From the NCBI RefSeq assembly GCF_963855985.1, contig NC_087092.1:4650001-4714000 (forward strand): a stretch of DNA of 64,000 bases. Direction: 5' to 3'. This stretch comes from Ostrinia nubilalis. Its lineage: Eukaryota; Arthropoda; Insecta; Lepidoptera; Crambidae. A program made the position numbers and the translations under genes. Under the pieces are notes generated by a model. It was not told where the DNA came from and ran no database searches. It worked only from the letters and a program-made list of their open reading frames with translations. This document shows, one piece after another, positions 12,446 to 24,000 of this stretch (position 1 is its first letter; every line of letters starts with the position of its first letter).

Positions 12446-13496
12446 TGATAAATACTGTTTTGTTCTTTTATATTACTAAGGATACTTCCATTTATTATAT
12501 TTTATAGTATTTTTTTATGCTTCAAAAGAAAAAAAAAGCTTATTTTTGTTATTAAATTTAGGCTGATGCAAAATTTTGTTTAAATTTTAAGTCTGATTTA
12601 AAGGCTGATTAAATCAAAATATCTATAAATATAAAATTTGTTTTAATTTTTTTATGCAATTATAACCTTATTGTATAATTTAAAGCAAATTATAGTACAA
12701 TACAGTACATAATTATACTATAAAACACAAGCTCAACTTTCGGTCTGAGAGACCGTGCGCGGGTATATGTGTAATGCTTTTTGGCGCGGGTATACGAAGG
12801 TTAATCGGAAACCGAAAAATCGGAAAAACCGTCCTTTTTCGACGAATTTTAAAACCGGTTTTAAAAATCGAAACCCGGATTTAAATCGGTTTTTCTATCT
12901 GTATACACGTAACAAATTCCATAAATAAGCGATATCATTTTATTATAATATAACCTGGGTATTTTGATATTTGACGAATATTTGGTTATTTTACAATTTA
13001 TGACTTGGCAACATTGTCACTTGGTTACTCCGTCGTTTACCTTTGAACGGGGAATTCCCGATAATTATTTAAGACTCATACCGCCCGCCACCTGACATGA
13101 CCCACCCCGCGATTCAGATAGTTGGTGATATTGCAGTGAATAATTAACCTATGTGTGAGTGAATTGAACAGTTTTTATTTCTGAGTTGTTTTGAACATTG
13201 AATCTCATTTATTTGCGATATCTGCAAAAGCTTATTACTGTAATACTTAGTGTATTGAAATTTGACAGAAATACCACCTAACGTTCACAAATAAAGCTTT
13301 TTACATTTTATTCTACTTTTTAATTTAAGATATTGCTTATATCAATCGTAATTGTAAACAAATACGTTTTTGATGTACCTTACGTACATGGTGGTAATTA
13401 ACAAAATATTAAACCGACAGAGTAATGAATTTTAAAAACGTATTCGTTGACAATAAATTATTACGTACAATGGAGATAAACTACCATCCCTTGAGT

Positions 13497-13558
13497 TAAA
13501 TTTAGCTTATTCATTATGCATTATGTGCCTTTAATGCCTAATGAATAAGCTAAATTTA
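13497..13558. repeat. perfect 20-bp-arm palindrome
   Basis: TAAATTTAGCTTATTCATTA and its exact complement, separated by 22 nt (13517-13538). Lies within the outer hAT element. Confidence 0.85.
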
Positions 13559-13762
13559 TCAAAACTGTTATATCTCTTAAATAATGTAATCTAACACAAA
13601 ACGGACAGGACGAAACAAATCGCTGTATGTAACTACTAGTTGATTGAAAAAAAAATAGAACGATAATAACCGATTAAAAACCGAAAACCGGTTTTTTTTC
13701 TTGGAAACCGAAAAAAAAATCGGTTTTTGATAAACTTTCGGTTTTGCATACCCTACAGACGA

Positions 13763-13860
13763 CACACATCAACGTAAACACTGTGGCATCTTATGTGGTT
13801 GTAATAAGAGCGATTTTAGAACAAAAATGTAGTCTGATATTCTGTTGTCTGTACCAACAG
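13763..13860 (-). repeat. dispersed GATGCCACAGT repeat, copy 2
   Basis: Minus-strand words AAAATCGCTCTTATTACAAC, CACATAAGATGCCACAGTGT and TTGATGTGTG. The hAT stack at 11340-13754 is inserted at its edge. Confidence 0.55.
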
Positions 13861-14439
13861 TTCATTCTCGGTCCAAATCTTCATTCTTTGTAGCATCAAC
13901 TTATTTTTTCAGTGTAACTTTTAAATTGGGTCCATTAATCTCGGCTGGTAAGCAATTTCATCTCTTATTAACTAATTTGAGTGGAATTTAATGCAACAAT
14001 GACTCGGTTCTAATTTCATTACCACCCACTGATGCTGCGGACTGCGGAGACGCGGTGATGTAGCCGCTGCGTAACAAAAGTGTATTGTCCACCAATGGAA
14101 ACAAATTAGGACAATGACTTGGAAAATCCATCCGTGAATTGACGGGAAGTGACTATTACGCTTTTTAAATAAATTTTATCAGGTACAAAATACAAGTACT
14201 AATCCAAAATTAGAATCTATTAAGTTTCATGTAGGTAAATTAACTTTCGTACGATCATCAATCTCCATTCGATCGCAATTAGTCCCTTTTAATGGACGTG
14301 TCGCCAAACAAGTCATCTATTCTGGCAGATTTTTTGTTACCATAACAAGCCGACCCAATACCTGTATGCTTGGTTTTGTATCTTTCAACGATGTAAGCAA
14401 CAATTACGTGAGCCATTGACATGAGTATCGCTGCCGGCG

Positions 14440-14660
14440 ATGGTGCCAGCCGGCCGGCGCGCGCGCAGGTAGGCCCTGCAACGACAGAGAGCTCAGCGGC
14501 CCTCTCCCTCGCACCACGTGGTGGGGGCGGCTGAGCGGTCGCGCGGGCGTATGTTTGCCGTCTGTGCTACATTTTTATTTAGTTTGTAACCGTTCTTTAG
14601 CGCGGGAACACCGCGCCGAGCCGGCCTTTGCATCCGACGCTGTTTATCAATAGTGTTTTG
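14440..14660 (+). promoter_or_regulatory. CpG-rich probable fringe promoter/5' region
   Basis: A sharp GC- and CpG-rich stretch in otherwise AT-rich DNA, directly upstream of fringe exon 1. It includes GCCGGCCGGCGCGCGCGC-like sequence and a 12-bp perfect palindrome CACCACGTGGTG at 14512-14523 around an E-box CACGTG. CAGGTAGGC at about 14466 could be a 5' UTR splice donor paired with the CAG at 14721-14723. No TATA box is evident. Assignment as promoter rests on position and composition. Confidence 0.55.
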
Positions 14661-14741
14661 TTTTTAAAGTCCAACAGATGAGTGGCAAAGTGTTAAGACT
14701 CTTCCTAGCTTCTCGGTGCTCAGGCGCCACCCGGCTTCGGC

Positions 14742-15035
14742 ATGGGAGGGCGCAGAATGTTTAAAGCAGCAGCAGTGCTGATTGCTCTAGGCTACTGCAG
14801 CCTCCTGGTATACCAGGGGGGAGTGCCTTTCAACTTTCAAGAGAATCGACAAGGAACAGTGCAAGTGCCCGACCTTTCTATTGAACCTGTGACCAAAACA
14901 AGCATATTTGACAGTGGACCGCATAAAAATGTGACTTTAGATGATATTTTCATAAGTGTTAAAACAACAAAACATTACCAATATACAAGATTGCCGATAA
15001 TTCTGAAGACATGGTTCCAGTTGGCGAAAGAACAA
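14742..15035 (+). CDS. fng: fringe exon 1 (start, membrane anchor, stem)
   Basis: 98 codons ending in phase 0 at the donor GTAAGA. They encode a short basic N-terminus (MGGRRMFK), a roughly 20-residue hydrophobic signal anchor, a short stem, and the start of the catalytic domain ([12 protein letters not shown], then [10 protein letters not shown]). A second ATG at codon 6 (14757) could also initiate and would drop the GGRR basic flank of the anchor. A pyrimidine-rich run ending in CAG at 14721-14723 could be an acceptor, so a separate 5' UTR exon is possible. Confidence 0.95.
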
Positions 15036-18000
15036 GTAAGAATAATACCAATAAGAATTATCTAAGTCATACTTATAACTTTGTTTGTTTTTATTGTTGA
15101 CCAAAGCCATCAATGTCCTTGGTAGTAAACAAGTTGTCATGCCATTTAAAATTATGAATTAAACGCCAGCAACAATCAAGCTAAGTACCAACCCAAACAA
15201 CTGGGCAATCTATGTATACCATCATAATAACGTTTTCTCAGTATGGATAATGGTGTCATTACGATAAACGTTTTTGGGGAACTGACTAAGTTTAACTTGT
15301 TTTGCCTATCTTCATTGTAATCATTAAATCATTAACATTCATCTGCTTTGCCAGTTTACTCCAGATTCTCCTTGTCAGTTTTTGATTATCAGACTGTTCA
15401 GAATCAACTTTATGGCGCATTTATATGCAAATCTTCTTTTGTTTTAGCATTTCGTTTGTATAGAATTTTAACGATCCACATTTGTATTGTAATTGTGTTT
15501 TCCAGTCTCGTGTATTTTTACTAAAATCAAGCAATAACAATAAAACATGGTGCCATAAAGCGAATACCCGTGGAGCTCTGTTTTAATACCAAGTGATAAA
15601 TGCCCTAGAAATGGTCTCAGCGGGATTCGTATATCTCCATAAGGTCAATACGGCTATTAGTTACATCTGATTCATTTAACGAGGACGTCTCAATGTCGTC
15701 CTTTTCTATATCATAGGACAAGTGGCTATAGCAACTAGTTATCGGATTATTTTAACATCTGGATGAGATAACTAGTCTTGTGTTGGATTTTATTTGAGTA
15801 TCTTTGCCATGCTAATGTTCAAAATTGTCTATGTATTATTGTAAGGTTTACAGTTGTCAGCGCTTCTGACTTTATAATTTATTGCAAAATCACACCTATT
15901 AATTCATCGGATTGAGCAAAATATTCCTTTATCTTCATCCAGACACAATTAATCAAACTAGTTAAACTTTTGAGACTTCTTCGAATTACTAATGAAGATA
16001 AAACAATGTAGGCATTATCAGAAACGGTCTCTAAAATTCTGCGAATCTGTTTTATCCTAATTTAAATAAACACCAAACTAGTTTTAGATTGTAGCTTAGT
16101 CGCCATTTGAATAGCAAAACGGTCCGTTTATTATCAGAGGGCAAACAATAGAACGGTTCAATCGTGCAGTGCCCGTTCAACTCGAGTTTCGTTTCCTGAA
16201 TCTGGAGCGTGCATAGCTGACCGTTAATCCGGCCCGAAGGACCAGCATAGCTATTGTGTTGCGCACGCGCCGCCCGGCGCAAGTCGCGCGCCGGTCACGT
16301 GACCGCGATGCGTTTCGTTGGCCCTTTTGTATTCGAAACTGCCGCTCGATCGATTTTGATTTACGATCAGTATTTCATTCGTGAGAGTAAATGTTGTGCG
16401 ATGTTTTCGAATAAACGTTTCAGTTAATTTATTCATTAGTATCTTTTATTCTTAACTATTGAAAAATAAATTACAAAACGTAATGAGATTCTAAAATTAT
16501 ATGCCTCATAGATTAAACGTAAGCCACTATGTTTCCATAATAAGATTAGATACAGTCATATAAGGTTGGGTGTATGCATTTTAAGAGTACTTTTTATCTT
16601 TGGTTGACTGTCTTTATATGTATAAGACTATTAGTCTATTCATTCATTCTCTAGGATCGGCAAAATGAAACAATGTGTTGCTCTTGTAAAGTAGTGATAT
16701 TTTCAACAATATTCTATCATCTATTCACACAGAAATTGTTTACGAATCACAACAGAGAAACGACATTTAAAGTTAATTCATCAGCTTGTCGATTCCTTTA
16801 AAATTATAATACATTTTCATCTTCTAAAATAATAAAATTTTCACTTTAATAACACCATGTCAAATGTCACATGTCACATGTCAACATGAAAAAGAAAAGT
16901 AGCTCTGCTCTCTGCCTAATTAAAAAAACAACTATAGAGGATTTATTCTCTTATATCTCCCCCCCTAGGTAGGAAAATTTTCCCATGAAAATTTTCACTA
17001 AGTAACCACACATTATCGGGTAAGGTTTTAGAGAATATTAAATTATGTATAGCCTAGAACTAAGTAGGTAAAGATGTTTAGCAAAGCTTAGGCTTGCTAA
17101 TGGAAGAAACATCTGTAGTTTCCCAAGACAGCTCCAAACCTGATAAAAACCCGCTCGTTATCATTATACTTATCTTTGCTTATCTTTCCTCTGTATTCTA
17201 CGAACTTTGTATTCAAAATGGGCTTTTCAAAACTTCTTAATTTAACTCCACGACAAACAAGTTCAACTGATCTTGAACTAACATCGGTATCGTATGGCAG
17301 ATTGCGATATTATATTAGAGATAAAATATGTTTGACCAGTACGTTGACAGTCATACAGGTTTGTTTACACATATCACATGTCCCATGAGCTTATCTTCGC
17401 TATTTTTATGAGCTCAATTCGTAGAAGTCTACGGCTGGTTTGACATCTCGTGAAATTATTTGTTGGCTCTCTAAATTCAAAACGCAAAATGAAAAGATTG
17501 TTATACCTGTTGGTCAATATTTTCTAAATTGATATTTTATTTTATGTTTATCATTTTTGAGCACAACTTTAACTTCTCCAAATCCTTGTTATTTTTTTAA
17601 TATGAATAATATAAATTGCAATACTTTACTATCGTGTTTCACATTATTTTCAAATCTTGCGATGGATACTTTTAATTTCAAAGCTGTTATATTAAAGTTG
17701 TTTTAATTTTTATAAATGAGTTATTAGATAGCCCGTAGATGTGTAACTATCTGAAATAATGTACCTTTCAAATGGTGAAAGACTTTTTTAACATGCGTAA
17801 ATACAGCGGTGTCTGTTCCATCCCTGGTTACTCAGGTCATATCTTTCATATCTGTTGTTGACGTTTCAAACATCTAAATCTGTTTACATTCCGCGCCTTT
17901 TCTGACGCCCTCAATTGAATGAATGTGGTCACTGTGACACGCCCTCACGTAAGCAATCATGTCGTGTACAACCCGGGTGTGTCTAATGCTATTTGCACAT

Positions 18001-21000
18001 AGTTTCAGAAGTGAATTACTGGAAGCGACATTTTGGGAGATCGCGACTGTATTTTTATTTAAATAGGGAATTCCGCCATCTACTTTTTAGGTTGTTCCGT
18101 ATTTATCCTATGACGTCTCATCCCATTTCTTCACACATTACATTACATTACTTTACTTTATTATATTCTCTTATTGTAAATGCATTCTTCATTCCAAAAT
18201 TAAGTAAGTAGGTAAAGAAAAAACATTTTTTTCAGAATACTGGACGTATACTTTTGAGAGCCAAGAAGACGTGACATATTAGTTAAAAATAAAATCTCCA
18301 GTTTTTTGCAATGTGAAAATTGATTTAATTATCTCAAAACTACCAATGTTTCTCACAGTAAAATAAAAATTTATACGACTCATTATTTTAACGTTCCACA
18401 TTCTATTATGGTTTTTCATTTTAGTCAAATACATACGTATGGTTTGTAATATAATAGTAACCGCAAACTCAGCAAACCACATTTGACAAACTCGCTTCAA
18501 TAATATTTACCCTTGTACTTATGTATATCATTACTTATTTACTTACGATTAAGTCCTCAACGCAAACACATTATAAAAATAGGTATGGACAATGAATTCA
18601 TAGCTGGTCAAATTTAAATAAATGAGAATAAGTGCTAGTTCTTTAAGCTTTCATGCAAGAAGTAATACCTAAACTTTAAATATAATTAAAACATAAAAGG
18701 TAACAAAACTAACAAATAATCAATAAATTGTCAATAAAATGTTTTCCTAGAACCTTTTTAAGAGGTGGAAATACCAAATGTTATTAACTTATTAGTGATC
18801 AAGTCACGTCAGTGTCTGGAGTTTTGTAGCATATTGATGACACCAAATAATATTTATTAAGATTTGTGAGAACACATTAGATAAGCTACTTAGAGTTTTA
18901 AATAAAACTGCCTGTTAAGTGTGAATAATAAATTCTGTAATAAATAAAGTAAATAACAGCTACAAAATGTTACGGCGTAAAAGTAGGTACATGTAAACTG
19001 AAGTAATAACCAGTACTTTACAGAAATTACTGCAATAGTAATTTTGTTATCTTCTAGAAAGATTCTAATTAAAATTCGTGCCATTTCCATATCATCATAT
19101 TCCCTGCATATTTACCTGCCAGGTATTAGTTCCCGGGTGTGTTCTAACAACAGACGGCAAGATTGCGGGCATTCCACCCTAAATGATAATGCGCCAAACA
19201 AAGCTTCGTAGTCGTCATACTTGACCACATAATATTAACATGATGACAGTAAATTACTTGATACATTATCAACACACTGTGTACAGTATAAAAATGTATG
19301 GGTCCAGGTAGGTACATAAATGATTGTGTTCAAAAAATTTCTGCCCAATTTGTACATTCATCAGTAGTTAGGTACCATCATAATTTTTCATCATCATCAT
19401 CATCATCTCAGCCATAGGACGTCCACTATTGAACATATGCCATTATTTTTACACAAGACAAAAAGGAATTTTGAATTAGGGTTGTTTTTTCAAACGCTGG
19501 ATAACTTTTGACTCGTAAGTTTGGCACATTGACAGTTTCAGCATATAAAATAATGTCATAGTGACAACTTTATTCTGCAGTTAAAAGATATCTGATGGTT
19601 TATAAAATCAACCCTTGAAGATGTTATTAGAAAAAGCATTGAATATGTTATGTGCATGACACAAGTAATTGGATTGATAAAATTCTCATGTTTGCAAAAT
19701 TTCCGTAGTATTCATCTAGGGGTGCCAATTTTGCAACGGAAAATATTTTGCAACTAATATAACCAATGATGGCGACTGTTCTAACATGCATACTTTATAA
19801 GCATTCGTTGGTTCCAAAACAGAGGCTGGTATAACCGACTAATAGATCTTAAGAACCGATAAACCGGGAGTTCTACCCCGCACTCGTATCATGACTCGTG
19901 ATACCCCTTGCTACGTCAGTAATTAATTCATAAACATTGTTTCGGTAGTCTACAATAACTAATTTCAATTGTATATTAACATTGTTAGAACAACATATCG
20001 TGTTAATAGTTTATACTATGTTGCTGTCGAGCAATATTGGAGAGATAATCTGATTTTATTACACTAATTATTATGGATAAGTTGTAGCTATAGGCGTGAT
20101 AGGTATAACTTTGGAATATTGGTAGCTTTTTAGGGCTTCATAAGAATTTCTTACAAAAGTGTCCTATCCTACTTATATTATACGAGTAAATACGAAAGTT
20201 TGGATTCTGGATGTCTGGATGTTTGTTACTCTTTCACGCAAAAACTACTGAACGGAATTTGTTGATACTTTACAGTATTATTGTTTGTAACCCAGATTAA
20301 CATATGCTATAATTTTTGCCGATCTGTGACATAAAAATTTCACGCGGGTGAAGCCGCGGGCAAAAGCTAGATAAATATTGCTATACCTACTTACTTCACT
20401 CAAGAAAATAAGTCCATTGCATTTTAATTATTTTCAGTATTTCACATGCATTTATGTTTTGTTTCATAAAAAAATATTTGTTCTTAACTCAATCATATAA
20501 ACCAGTTACATTTTAACTCATTTTCAGGATTACATTTCAGTATTTTAAATTCATATTTGTTTTGTTTCAGACATGGTTTTTTACCGACATAGAAAACCGG
20601 CAGCACCAAAACCAAACAAGTAAGTTGGGAGCTTAAAGCTTTTAGTTTAAAACAGTTTTCCTCAAATAAAACATCCAGCTGCTGAATTCTACCATATTTT
20701 GTTTTTTCCTAGTATTTTTGGACTGTATAGTTTAAGCCCTTTACCACTAAGCTTTTTCTGGAATGTAATAATAATTATCCGCTAAGCTTTCGATCCTGCT
20801 TTTCACAGCCACAAAAATGGGCAAAAATATTTGCTTACTTTATTTGGCCGTTATCAGTAACGGTGGTTGTTATCAGACATCAACTGCGATTGACATCGTA
20901 AAAACGACAGCACATTAGACTTTAATTTTTTGTTGAAAAATAGCATCTATTACAACCGTATAAGATCCCACAATGTTAAGCTTGATGTACTCTCGTCTGT

Positions 21001-24000
21001 GCCAGTATAAACAGTATTCTTGTAAGATGGTCATGTTTACACTGATCCACAACTGCAAAGTTGTTACACCCGTATTCACAAACTAATGATTGCTTAAGTG
21101 AAGCAGCAAATTGAACGCACAGAGTTGAATACAGCTCAGTGATTGGTTCGCGTGTGACTCTGTGCGTCCACGCGCACTGTAAGACCTCATAGTAATATTG
21201 TTTGTGAATACGGGCGTTAGTGTCGTGAAGTCATCGTACAGCTTATGAAGTAGTAAAAGAAACATAGAACTTAAATAAAACCTCGTCCTTTTTTTGAAGT
21301 CTGCCAAAAAGTAAAGCTGAGGTCTGACAATGTAAGTATGTAAAGTAGACAGTAATAAATATCGGACCCGGGACCTCTCGGCATAATAGTCCGTTTCGAA
21401 CCACAACACCAAACGGCCGACTGAAGTAATGCAAAGCGAAAGACCTACGCATTACAGCACATCATGGTGGTAATACTGTGATCTTTTCAGCAATTGTAAT
21501 AGGGGTGATATTACAATAAATATGTATAATCTGATGTACAATTGACTGTACCTATTTTTTGAAAACTGATACACTGTTGACAGAAGCTACTTGTAAAAAA
21601 CGTGGGTAAAATGTCTCCACCGCTGACAGTGCATTGCATTGTGCTGGCATGTTTTTGTTATGCCAGTAAGCACTTTTAATGGCTGGATCAAAACAATAAT
21701 GACAAGTTGGCAGAATCATTGTTGACTTATCGATATTTTTGAGTTGGCAACGCAAAAACGATACACTGACCACCGTATTTGTTAAGCAATGGTTTCTGCA
21801 GTAACCACGATGTGAAAAACATGATTAATGGCCCCTTTATTTAATTGTTATTTCAATCTCTATTGAACAGAAGTTACAGAACGAGATAATAAACCTGAAA
21901 GAAAACTCAATGCCAAAGGTCTCTTCTTATTCATTGTTGGGCTATCTAAACATAAAATAAAAGACTCTTTAAACTAGAATAAAATGGAAAAATATTAAAA
22001 AAACTAAAAGAAACAGCCTACCAAATAACTATTCTATGGATGAAAAAGATGTTTCAGTGACACACCACTCAAGTGAATATCTTTACTTTATACACCACAC
22101 CTAACCTGAAACTTCGTCGTGCACACTCAGCGTTATGTTTGTTTACATTCCTTATCATCTGTTATCAGACGGGCACATGGTGAACACCAACTGCTCGGCG
22201 TCGCACCAGCGCAAACACCTCTGCTGCAAGATGTCTGTGGAGTACGATCACTTCTTGGAGAGCGGGAAACGGTGAGTTCACTTTAGATTATAAATAGTTA
22301 CAGTCAGAGTCAAAAAGTTCGCAACACGTCTGGAATAAGGTTGCGTTTTCAACTTTTTGGCCACTTTGGGTGTTTTGCATTTGACGCTGACTGCACTGAA
22401 AATCTTGTTTATACATTCAGATTTTAGAGGGCTTAGTGTGAGTTTACATCAAACGTGCTCACTAGGGAGCGCGTTTAGAAAATATATGAAAATTTTAGTT
22501 CTTGAAAGTTTCCGCTAGCGCTGTACAATCCGTCATACATTTTTAATGACATTTTTTTACGCGCTCACTAGTAAACGCGTTTGATGTAAACTCACAATCA
22601 GCCCTCAGAAGAAGCTAATATTACACTGTTATTGTGATTTCAACGTTTCCACTTTGGAATTTCACCTTATAAGCAAGGATATATTCTCACCAAAAAAACC
22701 TTAGGTAAATAAACTATTCAAAGTGAAAGTCGGCCCTCTTGAACAATATTGTGTATATTATTTTTACAATTTCGGATTTTATGTAGTGGCTTTATTTTAT
22801 TTCTTAGTGTATATTTTTGTACCTATTAGGTACTCAAATAAAAAATAACGATCACTCAAACCAGTATTTATTAAAGTAATTTGTTTTGGAGAAGCACATT
22901 TGAAACTTGGGATATTAAGAACGTTTGCATTAATCATGCAAACCCAAAATATAATTATTCGCCTCAAAATTTGCTAAATTACGATCTCAATGTCTTAAGC
23001 CGTACGACTAACTTAGGGACGTTTGCCAAGACACCGCAGTAAACAGGATTAGCAACTAACTATACTACGTTATACTGAGCTGTCATGAGGCAGATGCTAA
23101 ATAAGACACAGTGTCTTAAACAAACAGTAGAACTACTGGTTTTTATGTTTCTCGACCAAAAGGAAAGAGAAAAATTCAAAGATATTTTAAAAGACTGTAA
23201 AGGCGCGCGCGCACTTGACTCTACTTTTTATGTCGCCGTGGCAGTATTATCCGTGATAGGATAAATATATCTGTTACTTTTACACCTTTATAAAGAGATA
23301 AAGAGGGACATACTGTCACGGTGACAGTCACCCGTCGTAAGCCTTTACAGAATGGAGCCCAAAATTCGTTCTTAGAGCTCAAACGAGTTTTATGATTCGC
23401 TTCTATTGTATCTGTCTGTATACCTCTAACTGTTACTACGTCTGCATAAGTGGAGCAATCTAGAGAACTGATACTCAAGCCAATTTTCAAAAGCCCGTTT
23501 TCAACGAAATGGAAATCCAACTGGAGAAATCTCGGGTACTTACCATTTAAAATACAAATTTCGCCAATTCAGAAGAGTTTGTTTACGAAACTACTTCCTT
23601 TTGCTGATTTGGATGAAATTATCAGACCATGAATGTGCACTGTGAAACGTAGGTAGTTTTTAGTTACAATATAAACGACATAAATCATTGTTCATTGATA
23701 TGGCAAGCCAAACAATATTGTATGCTTCATACTACATGTAAGTAAAGAGTATAGGTTTTATTCACTCGCCGACCGGTCTTTGCCATCACTGCAATTTATT
23801 AATTGATCGGCAATCGAATCTACCCAGTGAAGGTTGGGTAATCCCAAGGGAAAGCTCTACAGGGATGAACCCCAAGAAAGGTTACAAATAACGAGTGGGA
23901 GCTCCAAAATGTCAGTATCGACATCCCACTTAAGGGAAGTGTTATGGGAGGTCCTTTTTTGCTCGTGATAGGGGTTCACGGTCGTTTATTTTTAATTGAT

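Larger units (their letters stand above)
11363..12800. mobile_element. piggyBac-like transposon nested in the hAT element
   Basis: Flanked on both sides by TTAA (11359-11362, 12801-12804), the piggyBac target site. Terminal inverted repeats are CCTTCCTATACCCGCGC on the left and GCGCGGGTATACGAAGG on the right. Subterminal palindromes of the type CGGTCT-N-AGACCG occur at about 11380, 11544 and 12741-12755. It encodes only the acidic N-terminus of a transposase and is interrupted by an RTE fragment at 11587-12080, so it is a deletion derivative. Confidence 0.85.
11340..13754. mobile_element. hAT-like DNA transposon, outer layer of a nested stack
   Basis: Flanked by a perfect 8-bp duplication ACAGACGA (11332-11339 and 13755-13762), the hallmark length for hAT. 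The ends are inverted: TAGGGAATGCAAAACCG on the left, CGGTTTTGCATACCCT on the right. The inside carries CCGGTTTT-rich sequence near both ends, a 20-bp-arm palindrome (13497-13558) and a whole piggyBac-like element inserted at a TTAA near its left end. No hAT transposase frame remains, so it is non-autonomous. Confidence 0.8.
15036..20570 (+). other. fringe intron 1
   Basis: 5.5 kb from GTAAGA to TTTCAG. It contains the GC-rich patch at 16190-16320, a short CACATGT repeat (16856-16886), an RTE-tail remnant at 19389-19442 and a Helitron at 20166-20370. Otherwise it is AT-rich with no supported gene on either strand. Confidence 0.9.

Noticed and set aside
16052..16436. Minus-strand frames over the GC-rich patch in intron 1
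   Set aside because: Two overlapping frames with no family features. GC-rich DNA has few stops, so open frames are expected by chance.
23221..23520. 99-codon minus-strand frame in fringe intron 3
   Set aside because: No conserved motif, Thr/Val-Thr run of low complexity, lies in an intron.
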